Assembly (NCBI GenBank): GCA_023055355.1
Contig: JALJCS010000051.1
Location: forward strand, 2,356,001-2,420,000
DNA: 64,000 bases
Direction of reading: 5' to 3'
Source: Agelaius tricolor
Taxonomy: Eukaryota > Chordata > Aves > Passeriformes > Icteridae
The notes beneath the pieces are model-generated. The model saw only the letters and a program-made list of their open reading frames with translations, was not told where the DNA came from and searched no databases. Positions 35,911-50,300 of this stretch are shown here, piece by piece. The stretch's first letter is position 1. The number at the start of each line of letters is the position of its first letter. Both the position numbers and the translations under genes were made by a program.

Positions 35911-38900
35911 TTGTTCCGTAGGGCTAGCAGATCTCTGTCACAAAGTCCTGGAAAGACAACAGGTCTACCCCGATTCCAGCGGGACACCAGGTCTACCCCG
36001 GATTCTCTGTGACACCAGGTCTAGCTCTCTCCCGTGGGACATCAGGTCGTCCTCGACCTGGCCGGACAACAGGTCTACCACGGCCCTGGCCAGGACAACA
36101 GGTCGACCCTGGCTTCGCTGGGACATCAGGTCTACCCCAGCTGCGTCCAGGGACAAGAGGTCTACCCAGCTCTGTAGGGACATCAGGTCTACCCCAGCTC
36201 CGGCCAGGGACAACAGGTCTACCCTGCTCTGTAGGGACATCGGGTCTACCCGAGTTCCGGCCAGGGACAAAAGGTCTACCCTGCTCTGTAGGGACATCAG
36301 GTCTACCCCAGCTCCGTCCGGGGACAACAGGTCTACCCAGCTCTGTGGGGACATCAGGTCTACCCCAGCTCCGTCCGGGGACAACAGGTCTACCCTGCTC
36401 TGTAGGGACAACTGGTCTACCTCAACTCAATAGGGGCAACAGGTCTACCCTTGTTCCGTAGGGCTAGCAGATCTCTGTCACAAAGTCCTGGGGAGACAAC
36501 AGGTCTACCCCGATTCCAGCGGGACACCAGGTCTACCCCGGATTCTCTGTGACACCAGGTCTAGCTCTCTCCCGTGGGACATCAGGTCGTCCTCGCCCTG
36601 GCCGGACAACAGGTCTACCGCGGCCCTGGCCAGGACAACAGGTCGACCCTGGCTTCGCTGGGACATCAGGTCTACCCCAGCTGCGTCCAGGGACAAGAGG
36701 TCTACCCAGCTCTGTAGGGACATCAGGTCTACCCCAGCTCCGTCCGGGGACAACAGGTCTACCCAGCTCTGTAGGGACAACTGGTCTACCTCAGCTCAAT
36801 AGGGGCAACAGGTCTACCCTTGTTCCGTAGGGCTAGCAGATCTCTGCCACAAAGTCCTGGGGAGACAACAGGTCTACCGCGTTTTCATCTGGACACCAGG
36901 TCAACCCGGCTTCTCAGGGAGACCAGGTCTACCTCGCTCCAGCGGAACATCAGGTCGTCCTCGCCCTGGCGGGACAACAGGTCTTCCCCGACCCTGGCCA
37001 GGGACAACAGGTCTACCCGGGCTTCGCTGGGACATCAGGTCTACCCCAGCTCCGTCCGGAGACAACAGGTCTACCCCGGCCCTGGGCAGGACAACAGGTC
37101 TACCCTGGCTTCACTGGGACATCAGGTCTACCCGAGCTCCGGCCAGGGACAACAGGTCTACCCAGCTCTGTAGGGACATCAGGTCTACCCGAGCTCCGTC
37201 CGGGGACAACAAGTCTACCCAGCTCTGTAGGGACATCTGGTCTACCCCAGCTCCGGCCAGGGACAACAGGTCTACCCAGCTCTGTAGGGACATCAGGTCT
37301 ACCCCAGCTCCGGCCAGGGACAACAGGTCTACCCTGCTCTGTAGGGACAACTGGTCTACCTCAGCTCAATAGGGGCAACAGGTCTACCCTTGTTCCGTAG
37401 GGCTAGCAGATCTCTGTCACAAAGTCCTGGGAACACAACAGGTCTACCCCGATTCCAGCGGGACACCAGGTCTACCCCGGATTCTCTGTGACACCAGGTC
37501 TAGCTCTCTCCCGTGGGACATCAGGTCGTCCTCGCCCTGGCCGGACAACAGGTCTACCCCGGCCCTGGCCAGGACAACAGGTCGACCCTGGCTTCGCTGG
37601 GACATCAGGTCTACCCCAGCTGCGTCCAGGGACAAGAGGTCTACCCAGCTCTGTAGGGACATCAGGTCTACCCCAGCTCCGTCCGGGGACAACAGGTCTA
37701 CCCAGCTCTGTAGGGACAACAGGTCTACCTCAGCTCAATAGGGGCAACAGGTCTACCCTTGTTCCGTAGGGCTAGCAGATCGCTGCCACAAAGTCCTGGG
37801 GAGACAACAGGTCTACCGCGTTTTCATCTGGACACCAGGTCTACCCCGGCTTCTCAGGGAGACCAGGTCTACCTCGCTCCAGCGGAACATCAGGTCGTCC
37901 TCGCCCTGGCGGGACAACAGGTCTTCCCCGACCCTGGCCAGGGACAACAGGTCTACCCGGGCTTCGCTGGGACATCAGGTCTACCCCAGCTCCGTCCGGA
38001 GACAACAGGTCTACCCCGGCCCTGGGCAGGACAACAGGTCTACCCTGGCTTCACTGGGACATCAGGTCTACCCCAGCTGCGTCCAGGGACAAGAGGTCTA
38101 CCCAGCTCTGTAGGGACATCAGGTCTACCCCAGCTCCAGCCAGGGACAACAGGTCTACCCTGCTCTGTAGGGATATCGGGTCTACCCGAGTTCCGGCCAG
38201 GGACAAAAGGTCTACCCTGCTCTGTAGGGACATCAGGTCTACCCCAGCTCCGTCCGGGGACAACAGGTCTACCCAGCTCTGTGGGGACATCAGGTCTACC
38301 CCAGCTCCGGCCAGGGACAACAGGTCTACCCTGCTCTGTAGGGACAACTGGTCTACCTCAGCTCAATAGGGGCAACAGGTCTACCCTTGTTCCGTAGGGC
38401 TAGCAGATCTCTGTCACAAAGTCCTGGGAACACAACAGGTCTACCCCGATTCCAGCGGGACACCAGGTCTACCCCGGATTCTCTGTGACACCAGGTCTAG
38501 CTCTCTCCCGTGGGACATCAGGTCGTCCTCGCCCTGGCGGGACAACAGGTCTTCCCCGACCCTGGCCAGGGACAACATGTCTACCCTGGCTTCGCTGGGA
38601 CATCAGGTCTACCCCAGCTCCGTCCGGAGACAACAGGTCTACCCCGGCCCTGGGCAGGACAACAGGTCTACCCACGCTTCACTGGGACATCAGGTCTACC
38701 CGAGCTCCGGCCAGGGACAACAGGTCTACCCTGCTCTGTAGGGAGATCAGGTCTTCCCCAGCTCCGTCCGGGGACAACAGGTCTACCCAGCTCTGTAGGG
38801 ACAACTGGTCTACCTCAACTCAATAGGGGCAACAGGTCTACCCTTATATCGTAGGGCTAGCAGATCTCTGTCACAAAGTCCTGGGGAGACAACAGGTCTA

Positions 38901-39581
38901 CCCCGATTCCAGCGGGACACCAGGTCTACCCCGGCTTCTCTGGGAGACCAGGTCTACCTCGCCCCAGCGGGACATCAGGTCGTCCCTGCCCTGGCGGGAC
39001 AACAGGTCTACCCCGGCCCTGGCCAGGACAACAGGTCTACCCAGGCTTCGCTGGGACATCAGGTCTACCCCAGCACTGTCCGGGGACAACAGGTCTACCC
39101 AGCTCTGTAGGGACATCAGGTCTACCCCAGCTCCAGCCAGGGACAACAGGTCTACCCAGCTCTGTAGGGACATCAGGTCTACCCCAGCTCCAGCCAGGGA
39201 CAACAGGTCTACCCAGCTCTGTAGGGACATCAGGTCTACCTCAGCTCAATAGGGGCAACAGGTCTACCCTTGTTCCGTAGGGCTAGCAGATCTCTGTCAC
39301 AAAGTCCTGGAAAGACAACAGGTCTACCCCGATTCCAGCGGGACTTCAGGTCTACCCCGGCTTCTCTGGGAGACCAGGTCTACCTCGCCCCAGCGGGACA
39401 TCAGGTCGTCCCTGCCCTGGCGGGACAACAGGTCTACCCCGGCCCTGGCCAGGACAACAGGTCTACCCAGGCTTCGCTGGGACATCAGGTCTACCCCAGC
39501 ACTGTCCGGGGACAACAGGTCTACCCAGCTCTGTAGGGACATCAGATCTACCTCAGCTCAATAGGGGCAACAGGTCTACCC
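35911..39581 (+). repeat. 3,671-bp HOR, copy 2
   Basis: The eight block lengths are the same. The copy carries the CTCGACCTGG/ACCACGG pair near 36,052-36,080. At about 37,709 it has GACAACAGGTCTACCTCAGC where sister copies have GACAACTGG. Confidence 0.93.
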
Positions 39582-42500
39582 TTGTTCCGTAGGGCTAGCA
39601 GATCTCTGTCACAAAGTCCTGGAAAGACAACAGGTCTACCCCGATTCCAGCGGGACACCAGGTCTACCCCGGATTCTCTGTGACACCAGGTCTAGCTCTC
39701 TCCCGTGGGACATCAGGTCGTCCTCGCCCTGGCCGGACAACAGGTCTACCGCGGCCCTGGCCAGGACAACAGGTCGACCCTGGCTTCGCTGGGACATCAG
39801 GTCTACCCCAGCTGCGTCCAGGGACAAGAGGTCTACCCAGCTCTGTAGGGACATCAGGTCTACCCCAGCTCCGGCCAGGGACAACAGGTCTACCCTGCTC
39901 TGTAGGGACATCGGGTCTACCCGAGTTCCGGCCAGGGACAAAAGGTCTACCCTGCTCTGTAGGGACATCAGGTCTACCCCAGCTCCGTCCGGGGACAACA
40001 GGTCTACCCAGCTCTGTGGGGACATCAGGTCTACCCCAGCTCCGTCCGGGGACAACAGGTCTACCCTGCTCTGTAGGGACAACTGGTCTACCTCAACTCA
40101 ATAGGGGCAACAGGTCTACCCTTGTTCCGTAGGGCTAGCAGATCTCTGTCACAAAGTCCTGGGGAGACAACAGGTCTACCCCGATTCCAGCGGGACACCA
40201 GGTCTACCCCGGATTCTCTGTGACACCAGGTCTAGCTCTCTCCCGTGGGACATCAGGTCGTCCTCGCCCTGGCCGGACAACAGGTCTACCGCGGCCCTGG
40301 CCAGGACAACAGGTCGACCCTGGCTTCGCTGGGACATCAGGTCTACCCCAGCTGCGTCCAGGGACAAGAGGTCTACCCAGCTCTGTAGGGACATCAGGTC
40401 TACCCCAGCTCCGTCCGGGGACAACAGGTCTACCCAGCTCTGTAGGGACAACTGGTCTACCTCAGCTCAATAGGGGCAACAGGTCTACCCTTGTTCCGTA
40501 GGGCTAGCAGATCTCTGCCACAAAGTCCTGGGGAGACAACAGGTCTACCGCGTTTTCATCTGGACACCAGGTCAACCCGGCTTCTCAGGGAGACCAGGTC
40601 TATCTCGCTCCAGCGGAACATCAGGTCGTCCTCGCCCTGGCGGGACAACAGGTCTTCCCCGACCCTGGCCAGGGACAACAGGTCTACCCGGGCTTCGCTG
40701 GGACATCAGGTCTACCCCAGCTCCGTCCGGAGACAACAGGTCTACCCCGGCCCTGGGCAGGACAACAGGTCTACCCTGGCTTCACTGGGACATCAGGTCT
40801 ACCCGAGCTCCGGCCAGGGACAACAGGTCTACCCAGCTCTGTAGGGACATCAGGTCTACCCGAGCTCCGTCCGGGGACAACAAGTCTACCCAGCTCTGTA
40901 GGGACATCTGGTCTACCCCAGCTCCGGCCAGGGACAACAGGTCTACCCAGCTCTGTAGGGACATCAGGTCTACCCCAGCTCCGGCCAGGGACAACAGGTC
41001 TACCCTGCTCTGTAGGGACAACTGGTCTACCTCAGCTCAATAGGGGCAACAGGTCTACCCTTGTTCCGTAGGGCTAGCAGATCTCTGTCACAAAGTCCTG
41101 GGAACACAACAGGTCTACCCCGATTCCAGCGGGACACCAGGTCTACCCCGGATTCTCTGTGACACCAGGTCTAGCTCTCTCCCGTGGGACATCAGGTCGT
41201 CCTCGCCCTGGCCGGACAACAGGTCTACCCCGGCCCTGGCCAGGACAACAGGTCGACCCTGGCTTCGCTGGGACATCAGGTCTACCCCAGCTGCGTCCAG
41301 GGACAAGAGGTCTACCCAGCTCTGTAGGGACATCAGGTCTACCCCAGCTCCGTCCGGGGACAACAGGTCTACCCAGCTCTGTAGGGACAACTGGTCTACC
41401 TCAGCTCAATAGGGGCAACAGGTCTACCCTTGTTCCGTAGGGCTAGCAGATCGCTGCCACAAAGTCCTGGGGAGACAACAGGTCTACCGCGTTTTCATCT
41501 GGACACCAGGTCTACCCCGGCTTCTCAGGGAGACCAGGTCTACCTCGCTCCAGCGGAACATCAGGTCGTCCTCGCCCTGGCGGGACAACAGGTCTTCCCC
41601 GACCCTGGCCAGGGACAACAGGTCTACCCGGGCTTCGCTGGGACATCAGGTCTACCCCAGCTCCGTCCGGAGACAACAGGTCTACCCCGGCCCTGGGCAG
41701 GACAACAGGTCTACCCTGGCTTCACTGGGACATCAGGTCTACCCCAGCTGCGTCCAGGGACAAGAGGTCTACCCAGCTCTGTAGGGACATCAGGTCTACC
41801 CCAGCTCCGGCCAGGGACAACAGGTCTACCCTGCTCTGTAGGGACATCGGGTCTACCCGAGTTCCGGCCAGGGACAAAAGGTCTACCCTGCTCTGTAGGG
41901 ACATCAGGTCTACCCCAGCTCCGTCCGGGGACAACAGGTCTACCCAGCTCTGTGGGGACATCAGGTCTACCCCAGCTCCGGCCAGGGACAACAGGTCTAC
42001 CCTGCTCTGTAGGGACAACTGGTCTACCTCAGCTCAATAGGGGCAACAGGTCTACCCTTGTTCCGTAGGGCTAGCAGATCTCTGTCACAAAGTCCTGGAA
42101 AGACAACAGGTCTACCCCGATTCCAGCGGGACACCAGGTCTACCCCGGATTCTCTGTGACACCAGGTCTACCTCGCTCCAGCGGAACATCAGGTGGTCCT
42201 CGCCCTGGCGGGACAACAGGTCTTCCCCGACCCTGGCCAGGGACAACATGTCTACCCTGGCTTCGCTGGGACATCAGGTCTACCCCACCTCCGTCCGGAG
42301 ACAACAGGTCTACCCCGGCCCTGGGCAGGACAACAGGTCTACCCACGCTTCACTGGGACATCAGGTCTACCCGAGCTCCGGCCAGGGACAACATGTCTAC
42401 CCTGCTCTGTAGGGAGATCAGGTCTTCCCCAGCTCCGTCCGGGGACAACAGGTCTACCCAGCTCTGTAGGGACAACTGGTCTACCTCAACTCAATAGGGG

Positions 42501-43252
42501 CAACAGGTCTACCCTTATATCGTAGGGCTAGCAGATCTCTGTCACAAAGTCCTGGGGAGACAACAGGTCTACCCCGATTCCAGCGGGACACCAGGTCTAC
42601 CCCGGCTTCTCTGGGAGACCAGGTCTACCTCGCCCCAGCGGGACATCAGGTCGTCCCTGCCCTGGCGGGACAACAGGTCTACCCCGGCCCTGGCCAGGAC
42701 AACAGGTCTACCCAGGCTTCGCTGGGACATCAGGTCTACCCCAGCACTGTCCGGGGACAACAGGTCTACCCAGCTCTGTAGGGACATCAGGTCTACCCCA
42801 GCTCCAGCCAGGGACAACAGGTCTACCCAGCTCTGTAGGGACATCAGGTCTACCCCAGCTCCGTCCGGGGACAACAGGTCTACCCAGCTCTGTAGGGACA
42901 ACTGGTCTACCTCAACTCAATAGGGGCAACAGGTCTACCCTTATATCGTAGGGCTAGCAGATCTCTGTCACAAAGTCCTGGGGAGACAACAGGTCTACCC
43001 CGATTCCAGCGGGACACCAGGTCTACCCCGGCTTCTCTGGGAGACCAGGTCTACCTCGCCCCAGCGGGACATCAGGTCGTCCCTGCCCTGGCGGGACAAC
43101 AGGTCTACCCCGGCCCTGGCCAGGACAACAGGTCTACCCAGGCTTCGCTGGGACATCAGGTCTACCCCAGCACTGTCCGGGGACAACAGGTCTACCCAGC
43201 TCTGTAGGGACATCAGATCTACCTCAGCTCAATAGGGGCAACAGGTCTACCC
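39582..43252 (+). repeat. 3,671-bp HOR, copy 3
   Basis: The eight block lengths are the same. The A block at 42,058 has a different head (GGATTCTCTGTGACACC then ACCTCGCTCC) from the equivalent blocks at 34,716 and 38,387, which points to local conversion from another A block. A C-to-T change gives TATCTCGCTCC at 40,603, seen elsewhere only near 62,752. Confidence 0.92.
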
Positions 43253-44598
43253 TTGTTCCGTAGGGCTAGCAGATCTCTGTCACAAAGTCCTGGAAAGACA
43301 ACAGGTCTACCCCGATTCCAGCGGGACACCAGGTCTACCCCGGATTCTCTGTGACACCAGGTCTAGCTCTCTCCCGTGGGACATCAGGTCGTCCTCGCCC
43401 TGGCCGGACAACAGGTCTACCGCGGCCCTGGCCAGGACAACAGGTCGACCCTGGCTTCGCTGGGACATCAGGTCTACCCCAGCTGCGTCCAGGGACAAGA
43501 GGTCTACCCAGCTCTGTAGGGACATCAGGTCTACCCCAGCTCCGGCCAGGGACAACAGGTCTACCCTGCTCTGTAGGGACATCGGTTCTACCCGAGTTCC
43601 GGCCAGGGACAAAAGGTCTACCCTGCTCTGTAGGGACATCAGGTCTACCCCAGCTCCGTCCGGGGACAACAGGTCTACCCAGCTCTGTGGGGACATCAGG
43701 TCTACCCCAGCTCCGTCCGGGGACAACAGGTCTACCCTGCTCTGTAGGGACAACTGGTCTACCTCAACTCAATAGGGGCAACAGGTCTACCCTTGTTCCG
43801 TAGGGCTAGCAGATCTCTGTCACAAAGTCCTGGGGAGACAACAGGTCTACCCCGATTCCAGCGGGACACCAGGTCTACCCCGGATTCTCTGTGACACCAG
43901 GTCTAGCTCTCTCCCGTGGGACATCAGGTCGTCCTCGCCCTGGCCGGACAACAGGTCTACCGCGGCCCTGGCCATGACAACAGGTCGACCCTGGCTTCGC
44001 TGGGACATCAGGTCTACCCCAGCTGCGTCCAGGGACAAGAGGTCTACCCAGCTCTGTAGGGACATCAGGTCTACCCCAGCTCCGTCCGGGGACAACAGGT
44101 CTACCCAGCTCTGTAGGGACAACTGGTCTACCTCAGCTCAATAGGGGCAACAGGTCTACCCTTGTTCCGTAGGGCTAGCAGATCTCTGCCACAAAGTCCT
44201 GGGGAGACAACAGGTCTACCGCGTTTTCATCTGGACACCAGGTCAACCCGGCTTCTCAGGGAGACCAGGTCTACCTCGCTCCAGCGGAACATCAGGTCGT
44301 CCTCGCCCTGGCGGGACAACAGGTCTTCCCCGACCCTGGCCAGGGACAACAGGTCTACCCGGGCTTCGCTGGGACATCAGGTCTACCCCAGCTCCGTCCG
44401 GAGACAACAGGTCTACCCCGGCCCTGGGCAGGACAACAGGTCTACCCTGGCTTCACTGGGACATCAGGTCTACCCGAGCTCCGGCCAGGGACAACAGGTC
44501 TACCCAGCTCTGTAGGGACATCAGGTCTACCCGAGCTCCGTCCGGGGACAACAAGTCTACCCAGCTCTGTAGGGACATCTGGTCTACCCCAGCTCCGT
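43253..44598 (+). repeat. 3,671-bp HOR, partial copy 4
   Basis: Blocks 540 and 369, and most of a D block, continue the 3,671-bp register to about 44,598. There the D block becomes the 513-bp form (one dimer fewer) and the register is lost. The same interval is the start of the first 4,386-bp unit. Confidence 0.88.
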
Positions 44599-45301
44599 CC
44601 GGGGACAACAGGTCTACCCAGCTCTGTAGGGACAACTGGTCTACCTCAGCTCAATAGGGGCAACAGGTCTACCCTTGTTCCGTAGGGCTAGCAGATCTCT
44701 GCCACAAAGTCCTGGGGAGACAACAGGTCTACCGCGTTTTCATCTGGACACCAGGTCAACCCGGCTTCTCAGGGAGACCAGGTCTACCTCGCTCCAGCGG
44801 AACATCAGGTCGTCCTCGCCCTGGCGGGACAACAGGTCTTCCCCGACCCTGGCCAGGGACAACAGGTCTACCCGGGCTTCGCTGGGACATCAGGTCTACC
44901 CCAGCTGCGTCCGGAGACAACAGGTCTACCCCGGCCCTGGGCAGGACAACAGGTCTACCCTGGCTTCACTGGGACATCAGGTCTACCCCAGCTGCGTCCA
45001 GGGACAAGAGGTCTACCCAGCTCTGTAGGGACATCAGGTCTACCCCAGCTCCGGCCAGGGACAACAGGTCTACCCTGCTCTGTAGGGACATCGGGTCTAC
45101 CCGAGTTCCGGCCAGGGACAAAAGGTCTACCCTGCTCTGTAGGGACATCAGGTCTACCCCAGCTCCGTCCGGGGACAACAGGTCTACCCAGCTCTGTGGG
45201 GACATCAGGTCTACCCCAGCTCCGGCCAGGGACAACAGGTCTACCCTGCTCTGTAGGGACAACTGGTCTACCTCAGCTCAATAGGGGCAACAGGTCTACC
45301 C

Positions 45302-45872
45302 TTGTTCCGTAGGGCTAGCAGATCTCTGTCACAAAGTCCTGGAAAGACAACAGGTCTACCCCGATTCCAGCGGGACACCAGGTCTACCCCGGATTCTCTG
45401 TGACACCAGGTCTACCTCGCTCCAGCGGAACATCAGGTGGTCCTCGCCCTGGCGGGACAACAGGTCTTCCCCGACCCTGGCCAGGGACAACATGTCTACC
45501 CTGGCTTCGCTGGGACATCAGGTCTACCCCAGCTCCGTCCGGAGACAACAGGTCTACCCCGGCCCTGGGCAGGACAACAGGTCTACCCTGGCTTCACTGG
45601 GACATCAGGTCTACCCGAGCTCCGGCCAGGGACAACAGGTCTACCCAGCTCTGTAGGGACATCAGGTCTACCCGAGCTCCGTCCGGGGACAACAAGTCTA
45701 CCCAGCTCTGTAGGGACATCTGGTCTACCCCAGCTCCGGCCAGGGACAACAGGTCTACCCAGCTCTGTAGGGACATCAGGTCTACCCCAGCTCCGGCCAG
45801 GGACAACAGGTCTACCCTGCTCTGTAGGGACAACTGGTCTACCTCAGCTCAATAGGGGCAACAGGTCTACCC
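45302..45872 (+). repeat. A-head/D-tail hybrid block (571 bp)
   Basis: It begins like an A block of head form 2 (GGATTCTCTGTGACACC, CTCGCTCCAGCGG, GGTGGTCC, ACATGTCTACC). At about 45,590 it takes the D tail (CTGGCTTCACTGGG, CCCGAGCTCC dimers, ACAAGTCTACCC). It ends at TTGTTCCG, not TTATATCG. The only other copy is 49,688-50,258, one 4,386-bp unit away. Confidence 0.85.
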
Positions 45873-47326
45873 TTGTTCCGTAGGGCTAGCAGATCTCTGT
45901 CACAAAGTCCTGGGAACACAACAGGTCTACCCCGATTCCAGCGGGACACCAGGTCTACCCCGGATTCTCTGTGACACCAGGTCTAGCTCTCTCCCGTGGG
46001 ACATCAGGTCGTCCTCGCCCTGGCCGGACAACAGGTCTACCCCGGCCCTGGCCAGGACAACAGGTCGACCCTGGCTTCGCTGGGACATCAGATCTACCCC
46101 AGCTGCGTCCAGGGACAAGAGGTCTACCCAGCTCTGTAGGGACATCAGGTCTACCCCAGCTCCGTCCGGGGACAACAGGTCTACCCAGCTCTGTAGGGAC
46201 AACTGGTCTACCTCAGCTCAATAGGGGCAACAGGTCTACCCTTGTTCCGTAGGGCTAGCAGATCGCTGCCACAAAGTCCTGGGGAGACAACAGGTCTACC
46301 GCGTTTTCATCTGGACACCAGGTCTACCCCGGCTTCTCAGGGAGACCAGGTCTACCTCGCTCCAGCGGAACATCAGGTCGTCCTCGCCCTGGCGGGACAA
46401 CAGGTCTTCCCCGACCCTGGCCAGGGACAACAGGTCTACCCGGGCTTCGCTGGGACATCAGGTCTACCCCAGCTCCGTCCGGAGACAACAGGTCTACCCC
46501 GGCCCTGGGCAGGACAACAGGTCTACCCTGGCTTCACTGGGACATCAGGTCTACCCCAGCTGCGTCCAGGGACAAGAGGTCTACCCAGCTCTGTAGGGAC
46601 ATCAGGTCTACCCGAGCTCCGTCCGGGGACAACAGGTCTACCCTGCTCTGTAGGGATATCGGGTCTACCCGAGTTCCGGCCAGGGACAAAAGGTCTACCC
46701 TGCTCTGTAGGGACATCAGGTCTACCCCAGCTCCGTCCGGGGACAACAGGTCTACCCAGCTCTGTGGGGACATCAGGTCTACCCCAGCTCCGTCCGGGGA
46801 CAACAGGTCTACCCTGCTCTGTAGGGACAACTGGTCTACCTCAGCTCAATAGGGGCAACAGGTCTACCCTTGTTCCGTAGGGCTAGCAGATCTCTGTCAC
46901 AAAGTCCTGGGAACACAACAGGTCTACCCCGATTCCAGCGGGACACCAGGTCTACCCCGGATTCTCTGTGACACCAGGTCTAGCTCTCTCCCGTGGGACA
47001 TCAGGTCGTCCTCGCCCTGGCGGGACAACAGGTCTTCCCCGACCCTGGCCAGGGACAACATGTCTACCCTGGCTTCGCTGGGACATCAGGTCTACCCCAG
47101 CTCCGTCCGGAGACAACAGGTCTACCCCGGCCCTGGGCAGGACAACAGGTCTACCCACGCTTCACTGGGACATCAGGTCTACCCGAGCTCCGGCCAGGGA
47201 CAACAGGTCTACCCTGCTCTGTAGGGAGATCAGGTCTTCCCCAGCTCCGTCCGGGGACAACAGGTCTACCCAGCTCTGTAGGGACAACTGGTCTACCTCA
47301 ACTCAATAGGGGCAACAGGTCTACCC

Positions 47327-50300
47327 TTATATCGTAGGGCTAGCAGATCTCTGTCACAAAGTCCTGGGGAGACAACAGGTCTACCCCGATTCCAGCGGGA
47401 CACCAGGTCTACCCCGGCTTCTCTGGGAGACCAGGTCTACCTCGCCCCAGCGGGACATCAGGTCGTCCCTGCCCTGGCGGGACAACAGGTCTACCCCGGC
47501 CCTGGCCAGGACAACAGGTCTACCCAGGCTTCGCTGGGACATCAGGTCTACCCCAGCACTGTCCGGGGACAACAGGTCTACCCAGCTCTGTAGGGACATC
47601 AGATCTACCTCAGCTCAATAGGGGCAACAGGTCTACCCTTGTTCCGTAGGGCTAGCAGATCTCTGTCACAAAGTCCTGGAAAGACAACAGGTCTACCCCG
47701 ATTCCAGCGGGACACCAGGTCTACCCCGGATTCTCTGTGACACCAGGTCTAGCTCTCTCCCGTGGGACATCAGGTCGTCCTCGCCCTGGCCGGACAACAG
47801 GTCTACCGCGGCCCTGGCCAGGACAACAGGTCGACCCTGGCTTCGCTGGGACATCAGGTCTACCCCAGCTGCGTCCAGGGACAAGAGGTCTACCCAGCTC
47901 TGTAGGGACATCAGGTCTACCCCAGCTCCGGCCAGGGACAACAGGTCTACCCTGCTCTGTAGGGACATCGGTTCTACCCGAGTTCCGGCCAGGGACAAAA
48001 GGTCTACCCTGCTCTGTAGGGACATCAGGTCTACCCCAGCTCCGTCCGGGGACAACAGGTCTACCCAGCTCTGTGGGGACATCAGGTCTACCCCAGCTCC
48101 GTCCGGGGACAACAGGTCTACCCTGCTCTGTAGGGACAACTGGTCTACCTCAACTCAATAGGGGCAACAGGTCTACCCTTGTTCCGTAGGGCTAGCAGAT
48201 CTCTGTCACAAAGTCCTGGGGAGACAACAGGTCTACCCCGATTCCAGCGGGACACCAGGTCTACCCCGGATTCTCTGTGACACCAGGTCTAGCTCTCTCC
48301 CGTGGGACATCAGGTCGTCCTCGCCCTGGCCGGACAACAGGTCTACCGCGGCCCTGGCCATGACAACAGGTCGACCCTGGCTTCGCTGGGACATCAGGTC
48401 TACCCCAGCTGCGTCCAGGGACAAGAGGTCTACCCAGCTCTGTAGGGACATCAGGTCTACCCCAGCTCCGTCCGGGGACAACAGGTCTACCCAGCTCTGT
48501 AGGGACAACTGGTCTACCTCAGCTCAATAGGGGCAACAGGTCTACCCTTGTTCCGTAGGGCTAGCAGATCTCTGCCACAAAGTCCTGGGGAGACAACAGG
48601 TCTACCGCGTTTTCATCTGGACACCAGGTCAACCCGGCTTCTCAGGGAGACCAGGTCTACCTCGCTCCAGCGGAACATCAGGTCGTCCTCGCCCTGGCGG
48701 GACAACAGGTCTTCCCCGACCCTGGCCAGGGACAACAGGTCTACCCGGGCTTCGCTGGGACATCAGGTCTACCCCAGCTCCGTCCGGAGACAACAGGTCT
48801 ACCCCGGCCCTGGGCAGGACAACAGGTCTACCCTGGCTTCACTGGGACATCAGGTCTACCCGAGCTCCGGCCAGGGACAACAGGTCTACCCAGCTCTGTA
48901 GGGACATCAGGTCTACCCGAGCTCCGTCCGGGGACAACAAGTCTACCCAGCTCTGTAGGGACATCTGGTCTACCCCAGCTCCGTCCGGGGACAACAGGTC
49001 TACCCAGCTCTGTAGGGACAACTGGTCTACCTCAGCTCAATAGGGGCAACAGGTCTACCCTTGTTCCGTAGGGCTAGCAGATCTCTGCCACAAAGTCCTG
49101 GGGAGACAACAGGTCTACCGCGTTTTCATCTGGACACCAGGTCAACCCGGCTTCTCAGGGAGACCAGGTCTACCTCGCTCCAGCGGAACATCAGGTCGTC
49201 CTCGCCCTGGCGGGACAACAGGTCTTCCCCGACCCTGGCCAGGGACAACAGGTCTACCCGGGCTTCGCTGGGACATCAGGTCTACCCCAGCTGCGTCCGG
49301 AGACAACAGGTCTACCCCGGCCCTGGGCAGGACAACAGGTCTACCCTGGCTTCACTGGGACATCAGGTCTACCCCAGCTGCGTCCAGGGACAAGAGGTCT
49401 ACCCAGCTCTGTAGGGACATCAGGTCTACCCCAGCTCCGGCCAGGGACAACAGGTCTACCCTGCTCTGTAGGGACATCGGGTCTACCCGAGTTCCGGCCA
49501 GGGACAAAAGGTCTACCCTGCTCTGTAGGGACATCAGGTCTACCCCAGCTCCGTCCGGGGACAACAGGTCTACCCAGCTCTGTGGGGACATCAGGTCTAC
49601 CCCAGCTCCGGCCAGGGACAACAGGTCTACCCTGCTCTGTAGGGACAACTGGTCTACCTCAGCTCAATAGGGGCAACAGGTCTACCCTTGTTCCGTAGGG
49701 CTAGCAGATCTCTGTCACAAAGTCCTGGAAAGACAACAGGTCTACCCCGATTCCAGCGGGACACCAGGTCTACCCCGGATTCTCTGTGACACCAGGTCTA
49801 CCTCGCTCCAGCGGAACATCAGGTGGTCCTCGCCCTGGCGGGACAACAGGTCTTCCCCGACCCTGGCCAGGGACAACATGTCTACCCTGGCTTCGCTGGG
49901 ACATCAGGTCTACCCCAGCTCCGTCCGGAGACAACAGGTCTACCCCGGCCCTGGGCAGGACAACAGGTCTACCCTGGCTTCACTGGGACATCAGGTCTAC
50001 CCGAGCTCCGGCCAGGGACAACAGGTCTACCCAGCTCTGTAGGGACATCAGGTCTACCCGAGCTCCGTCCGGGGACAACAAGTCTACCCAGCTCTGTAGG
50101 GACATCTGGTCTACCCCAGCTCCGGCCAGGGACAACAGGTCTACCCAGCTCTGTAGGGACATCAGGTCTACCCCAGCTCCGGCCAGGAACAACAGGTCTA
50201 CCCTGCTCTGTAGGGACAACTGGTCTACCTCAGCTCAATAGGGGCAACAGGTCTACCCTTGTTCCGTAGGGCTAGCAGATCTCTGTCACAAAGTCCTGGG

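Larger units (their letters stand above)
42941..47326 (+). repeat. 4,386-bp HOR, copy 1
   Basis: Nine blocks: 312, 540, 369, 513, 627, 571, 369, 628 and 457 bp. The series repeats exactly in length at 47,327. Sequence match runs from about 42,855 to 47,605. Differences seen: CAGATCTACCCC at 46,090 against CAGGTCTACCCC in copy 2, and CCCGAGCTCCGTCCGG near 46,612 against CCCCAGCTCCGGCCAG near 50,998. The 571-bp block (45,302) combines an A head with a D tail. Confidence 0.92.
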
